Assembly (NCBI GenBank): GCA_029227635.1
Contig: JAQYAH010000085.1
Location: forward strand, 1-34,859
Reading direction: 5' to 3'
Length of the DNA stretch: 34,859 bases
Source of the DNA: Clostridiales bacterium
Lineage (GTDB): Bacteria > Bacillota > Clostridia > Lachnospirales > Lachnospiraceae
The translations under genes and the position numbers were made by a program. Positions within the stretch are counted from its first letter, which is position 1, and the number at the start of each line of letters is the position of its first letter. Under the pieces are notes generated by a model. That model did no database searches. It was not told the origin of the DNA and saw nothing but the letters and a program-made list of their open reading frames with translations. Positions 25,346 through 33,076 of the stretch are shown here, piece after piece.

Positions 25346-25722
25346 TATTCTTCCTCTTCCGCCTCCGGAAGATCTTTTGTGACCTCATCGATCTTTCGGA
25401 TCATGTCTATGCCGTACTCGATGGAATGGTCGGACAAAAAGAACAGTTCCGGCGTGTTTCTGAGGTTTAAGTTCTTTGCCAGAGTCCTTCTTATGAAGCC
25501 GCCGGCATTTTTGAGGCCGCTCATGGTATCCTCCTGTTCCTTCTTGGAACCGAGGATACTCACAAACACTTTACAGGTCTTTAGATCCGGAGCCACTTCC
25601 ACATCGGTGATGCTGGTCATGAGCCCGATTCTGGGATCCTTAAGCTCTTCTCTTATGATCTTGCTGAGTTCTCTCTGGACCTCACTGTTGATTCTTGTAT
25701 TCTTAATACTGTTTTTTCTCAT
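25345..25722 (-). CDS. rbfA: Ribosome-binding factor A
   Basis: This 125-residue KH-fold protein helps late 30S maturation near 16S helix 1. INSEVQRELSKIIREELKDP at about residues 11-30 and the core DLKTCKVFVSILG fit the family, as does the acidic tail. Length is normal. It begins 1 base after the infB stop and overlaps nrnA by 1. The ribosome site GAGG is rather distant (about 12 bases), which suggests coupling to infB translation. Confidence 0.95.
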   Translation of the reverse strand: MRKNSIKNTRINSEVQRELSKIIREELKDPRIGLMTSITDVEVAPDLKTCKVFVSILGSKKEQEDTMSGLKNAGGFIRRTLAKNLNLRNTPELFFLSDHSIEYGIDMIRKIDEVTKDLPEAEEEE

Positions 25723-25723
25723 A

Positions 25724-28408
25724 TTAACGTGCTACCTCAACCATCTTGAATGCTTCAACAACATCGCCTTCTTTGACATCGTTGTAGCTTTCAAATACAA
25801 ACGCACATTCGTAACCGGCACGCACTTCTTTAACGTCATCCTTGAAACGACGAAGAGAAGCCAGGCTTCCTTCGTAAACAACAACGCCGTCACGGATGAT
25901 GCGGGTCTCGGCAGATCTCTCGAATTTACCGTCCTTCACATAGGAACCGGCGATTGTTCCAACACCTGATGCGTGGAAGATCTGTCTTACCTCGGCATGT
26001 CCGATGACTTCTTCCTTGAATTCAGGATCAAGCATACCCTTCATAGCCGCCTCAATGTCTTCGATAGCGTTGTAGATTACGCGGTAAAGCCGGATATCTA
26101 CACCTTCTGACTCTGCAGTGTCCTTGGCCATAGCATCGGGTCTTACGTTGAATCCGATGATGATCGCATTAGAAGCCGAAGCCAGAGATACGTCGGATTC
26201 ACTGATGGCACCAACCGCACCATGGATAACCTTTACTACTACCTCATCATTGGACAGTTTCTCAAGGCTCTGTCTTACTGCCTCAACTGAGCCCTGTACA
26301 TCAGCCTTAACAATGATATCAAGCTCCTTTAAATTGCCTTCCTTGATCTGAGCGTAGAGATCGTCCAGTGACATCTTGAGCTTGGACTTATTCTCAGATA
26401 CAAGCTGTATCTTGTTATGGGAGATAAAGGTCTCGGCAAAGTGTCTTGCCTCCTTATCAGTCTTAGGTCCGATAAATACATCTCCGGCACCGGGAACTTC
26501 GTTAAGTCCAAGGATCTCAACAGGAGTTGAAGGACCGGCCTCCTTAACTCTTCTTCCCTTATCATCGATCATGGCACGAACCTTGCCGTAAGCAGTTCCT
26601 GCCGCCACTGACTGACCGACTTTGAGAGTACCCTTTTGTACAAGCACGGTTGCAACGGGTCCTCTACCCTTATCCAACTTCGCCTCGAGCACGAGACCTC
26701 TGGCCTGGCGCTTGGGATTCGCCTTAAGCTCCAGCATCTCCGCTGTGAGTACGATCATCTCCAGAAGGTTCTCAATACCTTCACCTGTCTTTGCGGAAAC
26801 GGGAACAAACACTGTGGAACCGCCCCACTCCTCAGGAATTAGGTTGTACTCGGAAAGTCCCTGTTTTACCTTCTCAACATTCGCACCGGGCTTATCGATC
26901 TTGTTCACTGCAACAATGATCTCAACTCCGGCAGCTCTTGCGTGGTTGATGGCCTCTACAGTCTGGGGCATTACACCGTCATCCGCTGCTACCACGAGAA
27001 CCGCAATATCAGTAGAGGATGCACCACGCATACGCATGGAGGTGAATGCTTCGTGTCCGGGGGTGTCAAGGAAAGTAATATTCTCTCCGTTGATTTTTAC
27101 CACGTAAGCACCAATGTGCTGAGTGATACCGCCGGCTTCCTTATCTGTGACGTTGGTGTGTCTGATTTTGTCCAGGAGGGAAGTCTTACCGTGGTCAACG
27201 TGACCCATTACACACACAACGGGTGAACGGGGAACCATCTTGCTCTCGTCTTCCTCTTCCTCTCGGAGGAGTTCCTCAAGAACGTCCACTTCCTTCTCAG
27301 GTTCGCAGAGAACATCGAAATCCATAGCGATCTCTTCTGCCATCTGATACTCGATCTCCTGGTTGATGGTAACCAGAGTTCCCTTCATGAAAAGCTTTTT
27401 CACGATGGTGGAAGGCTGGATCTTCATCTTATCCGCAAGTTCCTGAATGGTGATAGTTGTGGGAACAGTGATCATCTTGATCAGTTCCTCTTCTTTGGGC
27501 TTATCCACCTTGACAGGCTTATGGAAAGCACCGGCCTTCTTGGATTCTGCCTTCTTGTCAAATCTGTCGCCCTGCTGATACTGATCCTTGCGGCTCTTCT
27601 TCTTGTTATAGCTGTCCTTAGAATTCTGCTTCATACTGTTCTCTTCAGAAGCCGGAACAGACATTCTGCCATTCTTGTTATCTCTTCTGAAAGGACCTGA
27701 ATTTCTGGCGTCATCGTTCTTTTTGCCGAATCTTCCGCCTCTTTCATTCTTGCCACGATGGTCACCGCCATCCTCTCGCTTTTCGAAGCCCTTGTCATTT
27801 TTCTTCTTGAAAGCCTTCTCCTTGAACTCAGCCTTCTTCTCTCCGAAAGTTTTGGCTTTTGTCTCAGACTTTTTGTCTTTGCTCTCAAAAGCAGTTTTCT
27901 CTACCTTAGTCTCTTCTGCTTTAGGTGCCTCGGCTGCTTTTACTGAAGTCTCCTCCTGAACCACTGCTGCAGGCGCTGCCTCAACAACCTCGGGAGCAAT
28001 CTTCTCCTTCTTTGAAGGTTTCTTCTCTGACTCAATTATGATGGTTCTTCCCGGAGTTTTATCGTCAAGCTCGTGTCTGATCTCCGCGGTAGGTCTCACT
28101 GAGAGCACCGGTCTCTCTCCAGCAATAGGTCTTGTGGGCCCGATAGGTTTGTTGGGCTTGCGATTCTGGCTTGCGCCATTACCGCTTCTTTCGCCTCTCG
28201 GAGCACCGCTTCTGGAAGAAGAATTGCTGTCTTTTCTTCTGTTATTGTTATTTCCGCTGCGTCTGCTATTGCCCTGCTGCGCATTCTGAGGTCTTACTAC
28301 ACGGATTATCCTTTTCTTTTTAGGTTCTTCTTTTCCGGCACCCTCCGCAGAGCCTTTAGCTTTCGCACCATTTACTTCTTCGTTATTTGAAAATTCATTT
28401 ATACTCAT
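25724..28408 (-). CDS. infB: Translation initiation factor IF-2
   Basis: This 894-residue GTPase places fMet-tRNA on the 30S subunit. The first roughly 300 residues are low-complexity and basic/acidic (Arg/Asn-rich, then Lys/Glu-rich). An IF2-N helical domain follows near 310-360 ([20 protein letters not shown]). The GTPase domain has GHVDHGKTS near 400, [12 protein letters not shown] and NKIDKPG, and then domains II-IV. The long linker is typical of clostridial IF-2. AGGAGG precedes the ATG by about 6 bases. It follows ylxQ by 17 bases and precedes rbfA. Confidence 0.98.
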   Translation of the reverse strand: MSINEFSNNEEVNGAKAKGSAEGAGKEEPKKKRIIRVVRPQNAQQGNSRRSGNNNNRRKDSNSSSRSGAPRGERSGNGASQNRKPNKPIGPTRPIAGERPVLSVRPTAEIRHELDDKTPGRTIIIESEKKPSKKEKIAPEVVEAAPAAVVQEETSVKAAEAPKAEETKVEKTAFESKDKKSETKAKTFGEKKAEFKEKAFKKKNDKGFEKREDGGDHRGKNERGGRFGKKNDDARNSGPFRRDNKNGRMSVPASEENSMKQNSKDSYNKKKSRKDQYQQGDRFDKKAESKKAGAFHKPVKVDKPKEEELIKMITVPTTITIQELADKMKIQPSTIVKKLFMKGTLVTINQEIEYQMAEEIAMDFDVLCEPEKEVDVLEELLREEEEDESKMVPRSPVVCVMGHVDHGKTSLLDKIRHTNVTDKEAGGITQHIGAYVVKINGENITFLDTPGHEAFTSMRMRGASSTDIAVLVVAADDGVMPQTVEAINHARAAGVEIIVAVNKIDKPGANVEKVKQGLSEYNLIPEEWGGSTVFVPVSAKTGEGIENLLEMIVLTAEMLELKANPKRQARGLVLEAKLDKGRGPVATVLVQKGTLKVGQSVAAGTAYGKVRAMIDDKGRRVKEAGPSTPVEILGLNEVPGAGDVFIGPKTDKEARHFAETFISHNKIQLVSENKSKLKMSLDDLYAQIKEGNLKELDIIVKADVQGSVEAVRQSLEKLSNDEVVVKVIHGAVGAISESDVSLASASNAIIIGFNVRPDAMAKDTAESEGVDIRLYRVIYNAIEDIEAAMKGMLDPEFKEEVIGHAEVRQIFHASGVGTIAGSYVKDGKFERSAETRIIRDGVVVYEGSLASLRRFKDDVKEVRAGYECAFVFESYNDVKEGDVVEAFKMVEVAR

Positions 28409-28425
28409 TTATATCCTCCTGCCTG

Positions 28426-28749
28426 TTATCGATTTTTGTTCACCTGTAAGATCCTTTTCTCTATTTCCTTAGCAAAACCCGGATCCTGGATTCCTGCGGC
28501 TGCGCAGTAATCTCTTCCAAGGGCTTTCCCGAGAGTCTTTTTCTCTCCATAAGTGAAAAGCGGTATCTCGTAATATTCACACATATTTCTGATCTTCTTT
28601 GTGCTGCCTTTGGACACATCTCCGGCGACTATCACACAGAAAAGCTTGCCGGCTCTTCCGTCCTTTAAGGTCATCTCACCGCCTGCAGTAACCTTGCCGG
28701 CTCTTTTGGCAAGCCCCAAAAGCATTAACACCTTGTCCTTATCTGCCAT
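28426..28749 (-). CDS. Ribosomal protein L7Ae-like RNA-binding protein (YlxQ)
   Basis: This 107-residue L7Ae/L30e/Gadd45-fold protein is expected to bind kink-turn RNA. LLGLAKRAGKVTAGGEMTLK near the N-terminus, the central FCVIVAGDVSKGSTKKIRNM, and GEKKTLGKALGRDYCAAAGI are the family pattern. It lies between ylxR and infB, exactly where B. subtilis has ylxQ. The start overlaps the ylxR stop by one base (TGATG). Members bind RNase P or other k-turns in vitro, but the physiological target is unclear. Confidence 0.92.
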   Translation of the reverse strand: MADKDKVLMLLGLAKRAGKVTAGGEMTLKDGRAGKLFCVIVAGDVSKGSTKKIRNMCEYYEIPLFTYGEKKTLGKALGRDYCAAAGIQDPGFAKEIEKRILQVNKNR

Positions 28750-29009
28750 CAGATCTCACTCCTTAAACCATCGAAGATCTCCTCCGGGATTTCCACCTTT
28801 AATGATCTCTGAAGCGCCTTCGTCTTAGCCGCCCTGGCAATGCAGGCTTCGCTTCTGCAAAGGTAAGCGCCTCTGCCGTTTTTTCTTCCGGTGTCATCGA
28901 CAAGTATCTCCCCTTCGGGTGTCCTCACGATTCGAAATAACTCACTTTTGTCCCGGTGTTCGCCGCAAGCTGCACATTTGCGCTGGGGTATTTTTTTTGT
29001 CTGTGCCAC
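28749..29009 (-). CDS. rnpM: YlxR family RNase P modulator (RnpM)
   Basis: This 86-residue small basic protein has the YlxR signature RKCAACGEHRDKSELFRIVR, then DDTGRKNGRGAYLCRSEAC. Recent work on the family describes binding to RNase P RNA. The start is a GTG at 29009 with GGAAG 7 bases upstream; no ATG gives the family start. It sits between nusA and ylxQ in the conserved operon. Cys residues in CAAC and the later CRSEAC could bind a metal, which is inference. Confidence 0.92.
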   Translation of the reverse strand: MAQTKKIPQRKCAACGEHRDKSELFRIVRTPEGEILVDDTGRKNGRGAYLCRSEACIARAAKTKALQRSLKVEIPEEIFDGLRSEI

Positions 29010-29052
29010 TTTCTCACTTCCTATCTATAGAGAATTTTCTGCAAAAGAGGTC

Positions 29053-30165
29053 TTATTCAATGACCTCCTCATAAGGCAGGATCTCGTAATCTTCTTCTTC
29101 CTCATCAAAGAGTTCTCCGGCTTCCCTTGCCTGAGTCTCATTCTTGATATCGATCTTGTAGCCGGTAAGTCTTGCAGCCAGTCGGGCATTCTGTCCCTCC
29201 TTGCCGATAGCAAGGGAAAGCTGATAGTCAGGAACTACAACATCTGCCATCTTCTCATCAGGATCTGCCCCAACCGCAATTACTTTTGCGGGACTCAAAG
29301 CGTTCTCAATGAAGAAAGCAGGGTTCTCATCCCAGTTGACGATATCGATCTTCTCACCCTTAAGTTCATTTACCACTGCATTTACTCTTGCTCCGTTAAG
29401 GCCTACGCAAGCACCTACAGGATCTACATCCGGATCGTTGGACCACACTGCGATCTTGGTTCTAGATCCGGCTTCTCTCGCGATGCTCTTGATCTCCACG
29501 ATTCCCTCTCTAACCTCAGTCACTTCTTCTTCAAAAAGTGCTCTTACAAGTTCGGGATGTGAGCGGGAAACGAGGATTCTGGGACCTCTTGCTGAGTTCT
29601 TTACCTCTACTACATAAACCTTCACGTGCTCTGTGGGTCTTAAGTGTTCACCTTTTACCTGTTCGGACTCGGGAAGGATCGCATCTGCCTTGCCAAGGTT
29701 GATGCAGAGGTTCTTTCCGGAATAGCGCTGAACCACGCCGGTGATGATGGCTTTTTCTTTTGCCTGGAACTGCTCGAAAAGAACGGTTCTCTCCTCCTCA
29801 CGAATCTTCTGAAGGATCTGATTCTTAGCGTTCTGAGTGGCAATACGTCCAAAAGCCTTGGATTCCACAGGAACCTGAACGATATCACCTACTACGGCAT
29901 TTGAAGAATACTTTGCTGCTCCCTCGGGAGTGATCTCCATGACAGGGTCTTCCACATTCTCCACAACGGTCTTCAGTGCATATACTCTGTACTCACAGGT
30001 GTCTCTGTTGATATCAACTCTGGCATTGTCGGATTTTCCGAAATGATTCTTATAAGCACTGATAAGTGCTGCCTCGATAGCATCAAGTACGGTATCCCGG
30101 CTGATCTCTTTTTCTTTTTCAAGAATTGTCAGTGCCTCCAGAAGTTCTGCGTTTACTTTTCCCAT
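29053..30165 (-). CDS. nusA: Transcription termination/antitermination protein NusA
   Basis: This 370-residue factor binds RNA polymerase and modulates pausing, termination and antitermination. An N-terminal domain (about 1-125) precedes an S1 domain (about 130-200, VQRYSGKNLCINLG) and two KH domains (VDPVGACVGLNGARVNAVV near 250, and LSLAIGKEGQNARLAARL near 315). It ends in an acidic tail. The length equals B. subtilis NusA (no extra AR repeats). GGAGG precedes the ATG. It follows rimP by 26 bases and could influence the hairpin upstream of rimP. Confidence 0.98.
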   Translation of the reverse strand: MGKVNAELLEALTILEKEKEISRDTVLDAIEAALISAYKNHFGKSDNARVDINRDTCEYRVYALKTVVENVEDPVMEITPEGAAKYSSNAVVGDIVQVPVESKAFGRIATQNAKNQILQKIREEERTVLFEQFQAKEKAIITGVVQRYSGKNLCINLGKADAILPESEQVKGEHLRPTEHVKVYVVEVKNSARGPRILVSRSHPELVRALFEEEVTEVREGIVEIKSIAREAGSRTKIAVWSNDPDVDPVGACVGLNGARVNAVVNELKGEKIDIVNWDENPAFFIENALSPAKVIAVGADPDEKMADVVVPDYQLSLAIGKEGQNARLAARLTGYKIDIKNETQAREAGELFDEEEEDYEILPYEEVIE

Positions 30166-30191
30166 TTTTTACCTCCGATATCTTTAACGGG

Positions 30192-30656
30192 TTAGAATTC
30201 AAAAGCCAGTCTTATGTAACTGAGTTGTTTTCTTGGTAATACGATCTCCGTTCCCTCCTCGTCAAGGGTAACGGTGCTGTCGTCAAAAGCCACAAGTCTT
30301 CCAAGGAATTCCTTGCGCTTATCTATTTTTGCAAAAGTACCCGCCTCCACAAGCTTGCCGATACTTCTGTCAAAATCCTTGTCCTTCTTCAGGGGTCTTG
30401 TGAGTCCCGGAGAACTTACTTCCAGGATGTAAGCCTCCTTTATGAAATCATCCTCATCCAGCTTCTCTGAAAAAGCCCTGCTCACCAGCTCACAGTCATT
30501 GATGGTGATTCCGCCTTCCTTGTCAATGTAAGCTCTGAGGTATTTCTCCGAGCCTTCCTTGACATACTCCACATCCCAGAGTTCAAAGCCGTTGCTCTCC
30601 ACTATGGGTCGAACGATCTCTTCTGCTTTTTTCTCAATCAAATCTCTTGATGCCAT
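30192..30656 (-). CDS. rimP: Ribosome maturation factor RimP
   Basis: This 154-residue protein assists 30S assembly by helping S12 and other proteins join. The segment GFELWDVEYVKEGSEKYLRAY (about residues 24-44, which I give as a region), then YILEVSSPGLTRPL are the family landmarks. A C-terminal SH3-like barrel follows. Length is normal. GAGGAG is 5 bases before the ATG. It is the first gene of the nusA-infB operon and is preceded by a promoter and a hairpin. Confidence 0.97.
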   Translation of the reverse strand: MASRDLIEKKAEEIVRPIVESNGFELWDVEYVKEGSEKYLRAYIDKEGGITINDCELVSRAFSEKLDEDDFIKEAYILEVSSPGLTRPLKKDKDFDRSIGKLVEAGTFAKIDKRKEFLGRLVAFDDSTVTLDEEGTEIVLPRKQLSYIRLAFEF

Positions 30657-30720
30657 TTAATCTCCTCATTCTCAGGTATCAGCCCATTCCCTTACCATTA
30701 AAAAAAGAATCCTGACGTGA

Positions 30721-30750
30721 AAAGAGTGAACTCTTTCAAGTTCACTCTTT
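30721..30750 (-). terminator. Perfect 12-bp hairpin between promoter and rimP (topoisomerase terminator or attenuator)
   Basis: AAAGAGTGAACT pairs perfectly with AGTTCACTCTTT around a 6-base loop; the trailing U-run is short (only one T beyond the stem). It is in the right place to end the topoisomerase message, but it also lies downstream of the predicted rimP promoter, which suggests partial termination or attenuation. Confidence 0.68.
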
Positions 30751-30774
30751 GGGCCGTTTCCATATTACAAGCAA

Positions 30775-30803
30775 ATAATATCATCTCTTCGAAATAATAT
30801 CAA
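30775..30803 (-). promoter_or_regulatory. Promoter for the rimP-nusA-infB operon
   Basis: The -35 TTGATA (30798-30803) and -10 TATTAT (30775-30780) are 17 bases apart. It starts 12 bases after the parC stop. The predicted leader is about 110 bases and includes the hairpin at 30721-30750. Confidence 0.72.
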
Positions 30804-30814
30804 GGGCTTTTTGG

Positions 30815-33064
30815 CTACTTACGGGGTTTTGTTCCCTTTGTATCTCTTTTGCCCAGGCGGATACTGCTTAAAGCCACGGTTTTATCCTCCAACGTTATGG
30901 TCGCTCCATGGCCTCCGGGGCTTACTACCGCCTCCTCAACCGAATCTTCCGGTTCAAGCCGGATACCTCTGACGCCTGCTGCCGTCTTTTTCTGAACAGG
31001 TATCTCCTCTGTGGGAAATCTGAGCTGATAGCCTTTATGGCTCCTAAGTACGATCTGACTGTCCCCTCCGCACATTGACACAGCTTCAAGGTGGTCTCCC
31101 TCATTTAGCTTAGTGGAGGCAATAGTTCGTTTTGCCACAATAAATTCCTTGCCTTCCACCTGTTTGACGAAGCCTTTTGCCGTGACAAAACACAGACATC
31201 CAAGCCGGAGCTGATCCGAATCGCACATAAACACGATTCTCTCCTGGCCGCTGTCATAGTTGCTGACATTATCCAGGGGAATGCCCTTATCCCTCAACTT
31301 ACTCTCCGGAAGGTCCATAACTTTGATGGTGTGCATTCTTCCAGTATCGGTGAACAGACAGATCTTTCCCACATTCATGCTGGAAAAGACGTACCGGTTC
31401 TCCTTATCAATATCCTCTTTTCGTTTCTCGTATAGAGAAGTGTCTATGGTTCTTGCATAGCCGAAGCGATCTACAAGGACTATAACCTCTTCCTCCTCCA
31501 CCGGCTTTTCTACCACTACTGCTTCCCGGGCATTGACGATCTGAGTCCGGCGCTCTCTGGAAAAACGATTTTTGATGTCCTCCAGATCTTCCAGAATAAC
31601 CCTTGCCATGGAATCGTAATTGTTGAGGATATCTTCATACCGGGCAATATTCGCCAGGGTTTCCTCATGGCTCTTCATGAGGGCATCGATCTCAAGTCCC
31701 ACAAGTTTTGCAAGTCTCATGTCCAGAATCGCCTGAGCCTGTCTCGGGGTGAAGCGGAGAAGTCCCGCCATGCGTCTTGAGATCCTGGTCTTGAAGGAGA
31801 TATTCTCCGTATTTCCTTCCACCAGACAGGCCTTGGCATCTGCCACGCTCTTACTGCCTCTAAGAATCTCAATGATGAGATCGATTACGTCGCAGGCCTT
31901 AATAAGGCCCTCCTGAATCTCCTTTTTCTCCTGCTCCTTATTGAGGAGAGTGGTATATTTCCTGGTGCAAAGCTCCATGGAAAAATCCACATGATGTTCG
32001 ATTATCTTCTTAAGTCCTAAGGTCTCAGGCTTACCGTCCGCAACCGCCAGCATGTTGACACCGAAAGTGTCTTCGAGCCTGGTCTTTTTGTAGAGAAGAT
32101 TTTTCAGATTCTCCACATCTGCTCCCCGCTTAAGTTCGAGAACGATGCGGATACCATCCTTTGAGGACTGGTTGGATATGTCGACGATCTCCGGAGCCTG
32201 TTTTGACTCAACAAGGGCCGCCACATCATTGAGGAACTTGCTTATACCGGTGCCGATCATAGTGTAGGGAATCTCCGAGATTACCAGGCGATCTCTGGTG
32301 CTTCCCTTTCCTTTCTCGAAATCCACCTTGCCCCGAAGCTTTATGTGTCCCTGACCAGTCTCGTAAATGTTCAGAAGATCATTTTTGTTGATGACTATAC
32401 CACCGGTGGGAAAATCGGGACCGGGAATATACTCCATCAGTTCCTCGGTGGTGATGTTTTCGTTGCGAATATAGGCTTTGACTCCCTCCACTACTTCTCC
32501 CAGATTGTGAGTGGGGATACTTGTGGCCATACCTACCGCAATTCCCTCAGCACCGTTTACTAAAAGATTGGGGATTCTAACCGGGAGCACCTCCGGCTCT
32601 TTCTCCGTCTCATCGAAGTTTGGAACAAAGTCCACCACATTTTTGTCCAGATCCGCAAGAAAAACCTCCTGGGAGAGCTGACTTAACCTTGCCTCAGTGT
32701 ATCGCATGGCCGCCGCTCCGTCCCCCTCGATTGATCCGAAGTTACCGTGACCGTCCACAAGGATGTTGTTTTTCTTGAACTCCTGAGCCATAACTACCAG
32801 AGCCTCATAGATGGAACTGTCTCCGTGAGGGTGGAATTTACCCATGGTATCTCCCACAATTCTGGCACATTTTCTGTAGGGTTTGTCATAGCGGATCCCA
32901 AGTTCACTCATGTCAAAAAGCGTCCGACGCTGAACCGGCTTAAGTCCGTCTCTGACATCCGGAAGGGCACGGGATATGATTACACTCATGGCATAATCGA
33001 TATACGACTTCTGCATCACTTCCGAATACTCTGTATGTATTATTCTTTCAGTCTGGCTTTGCAA
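30815..33064 (-). CDS. parC: Type II topoisomerase subunit A (probably topoisomerase IV ParC)
   Basis: This 749-residue protein is the DNA cleavage subunit that relaxes or decatenates DNA. SYIDYAMSVIISRALPDVRD, GDTMGKFHPHGDSSIYEAL and the catalytic tyrosine Tyr122 in AMRYTEARLS are clear. Quinolone-determining positions are wild type-like (Ser83, Glu87). I see no GyrA-box (QRRGGKG), the heptad diagnostic of gyrase, so topoisomerase IV is favoured. The start is TTG at 33064, with AGGAGG 8 bases upstream. It follows the B subunit by 12 bases. The name gyrA-like would also be defensible. Confidence 0.82.
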   Translation of the reverse strand: MQSQTERIIHTEYSEVMQKSYIDYAMSVIISRALPDVRDGLKPVQRRTLFDMSELGIRYDKPYRKCARIVGDTMGKFHPHGDSSIYEALVVMAQEFKKNNILVDGHGNFGSIEGDGAAAMRYTEARLSQLSQEVFLADLDKNVVDFVPNFDETEKEPEVLPVRIPNLLVNGAEGIAVGMATSIPTHNLGEVVEGVKAYIRNENITTEELMEYIPGPDFPTGGIVINKNDLLNIYETGQGHIKLRGKVDFEKGKGSTRDRLVISEIPYTMIGTGISKFLNDVAALVESKQAPEIVDISNQSSKDGIRIVLELKRGADVENLKNLLYKKTRLEDTFGVNMLAVADGKPETLGLKKIIEHHVDFSMELCTRKYTTLLNKEQEKKEIQEGLIKACDVIDLIIEILRGSKSVADAKACLVEGNTENISFKTRISRRMAGLLRFTPRQAQAILDMRLAKLVGLEIDALMKSHEETLANIARYEDILNNYDSMARVILEDLEDIKNRFSRERRTQIVNAREAVVVEKPVEEEEVIVLVDRFGYARTIDTSLYEKRKEDIDKENRYVFSSMNVGKICLFTDTGRMHTIKVMDLPESKLRDKGIPLDNVSNYDSGQERIVFMCDSDQLRLGCLCFVTAKGFVKQVEGKEFIVAKRTIASTKLNEGDHLEAVSMCGGDSQIVLRSHKGYQLRFPTEEIPVQKKTAAGVRGIRLEPEDSVEEAVVSPGGHGATITLEDKTVALSSIRLGKRDTKGTKPRK

Positions 33065-33076
33065 GACCTAATCCTC

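Noticed and set aside
25379-25969. Plus-strand frame of 196 codons opposite rbfA/infB
   Set aside because: Composition mirrors the codons of the real genes; the hydrophobic stretch is an antisense artefact.
28891-29562. Plus-strand frame of 223 codons opposite ylxR and nusA
   Set aside because: Spans the junction of two conserved minus-strand genes and shows no domain or ribosome site.
30657-30720. Metabolite riboswitch in the rimP leader
   Set aside because: A short CTGATACCTGAGA run recalls known riboswitch motifs but the required helices and remaining core are absent.
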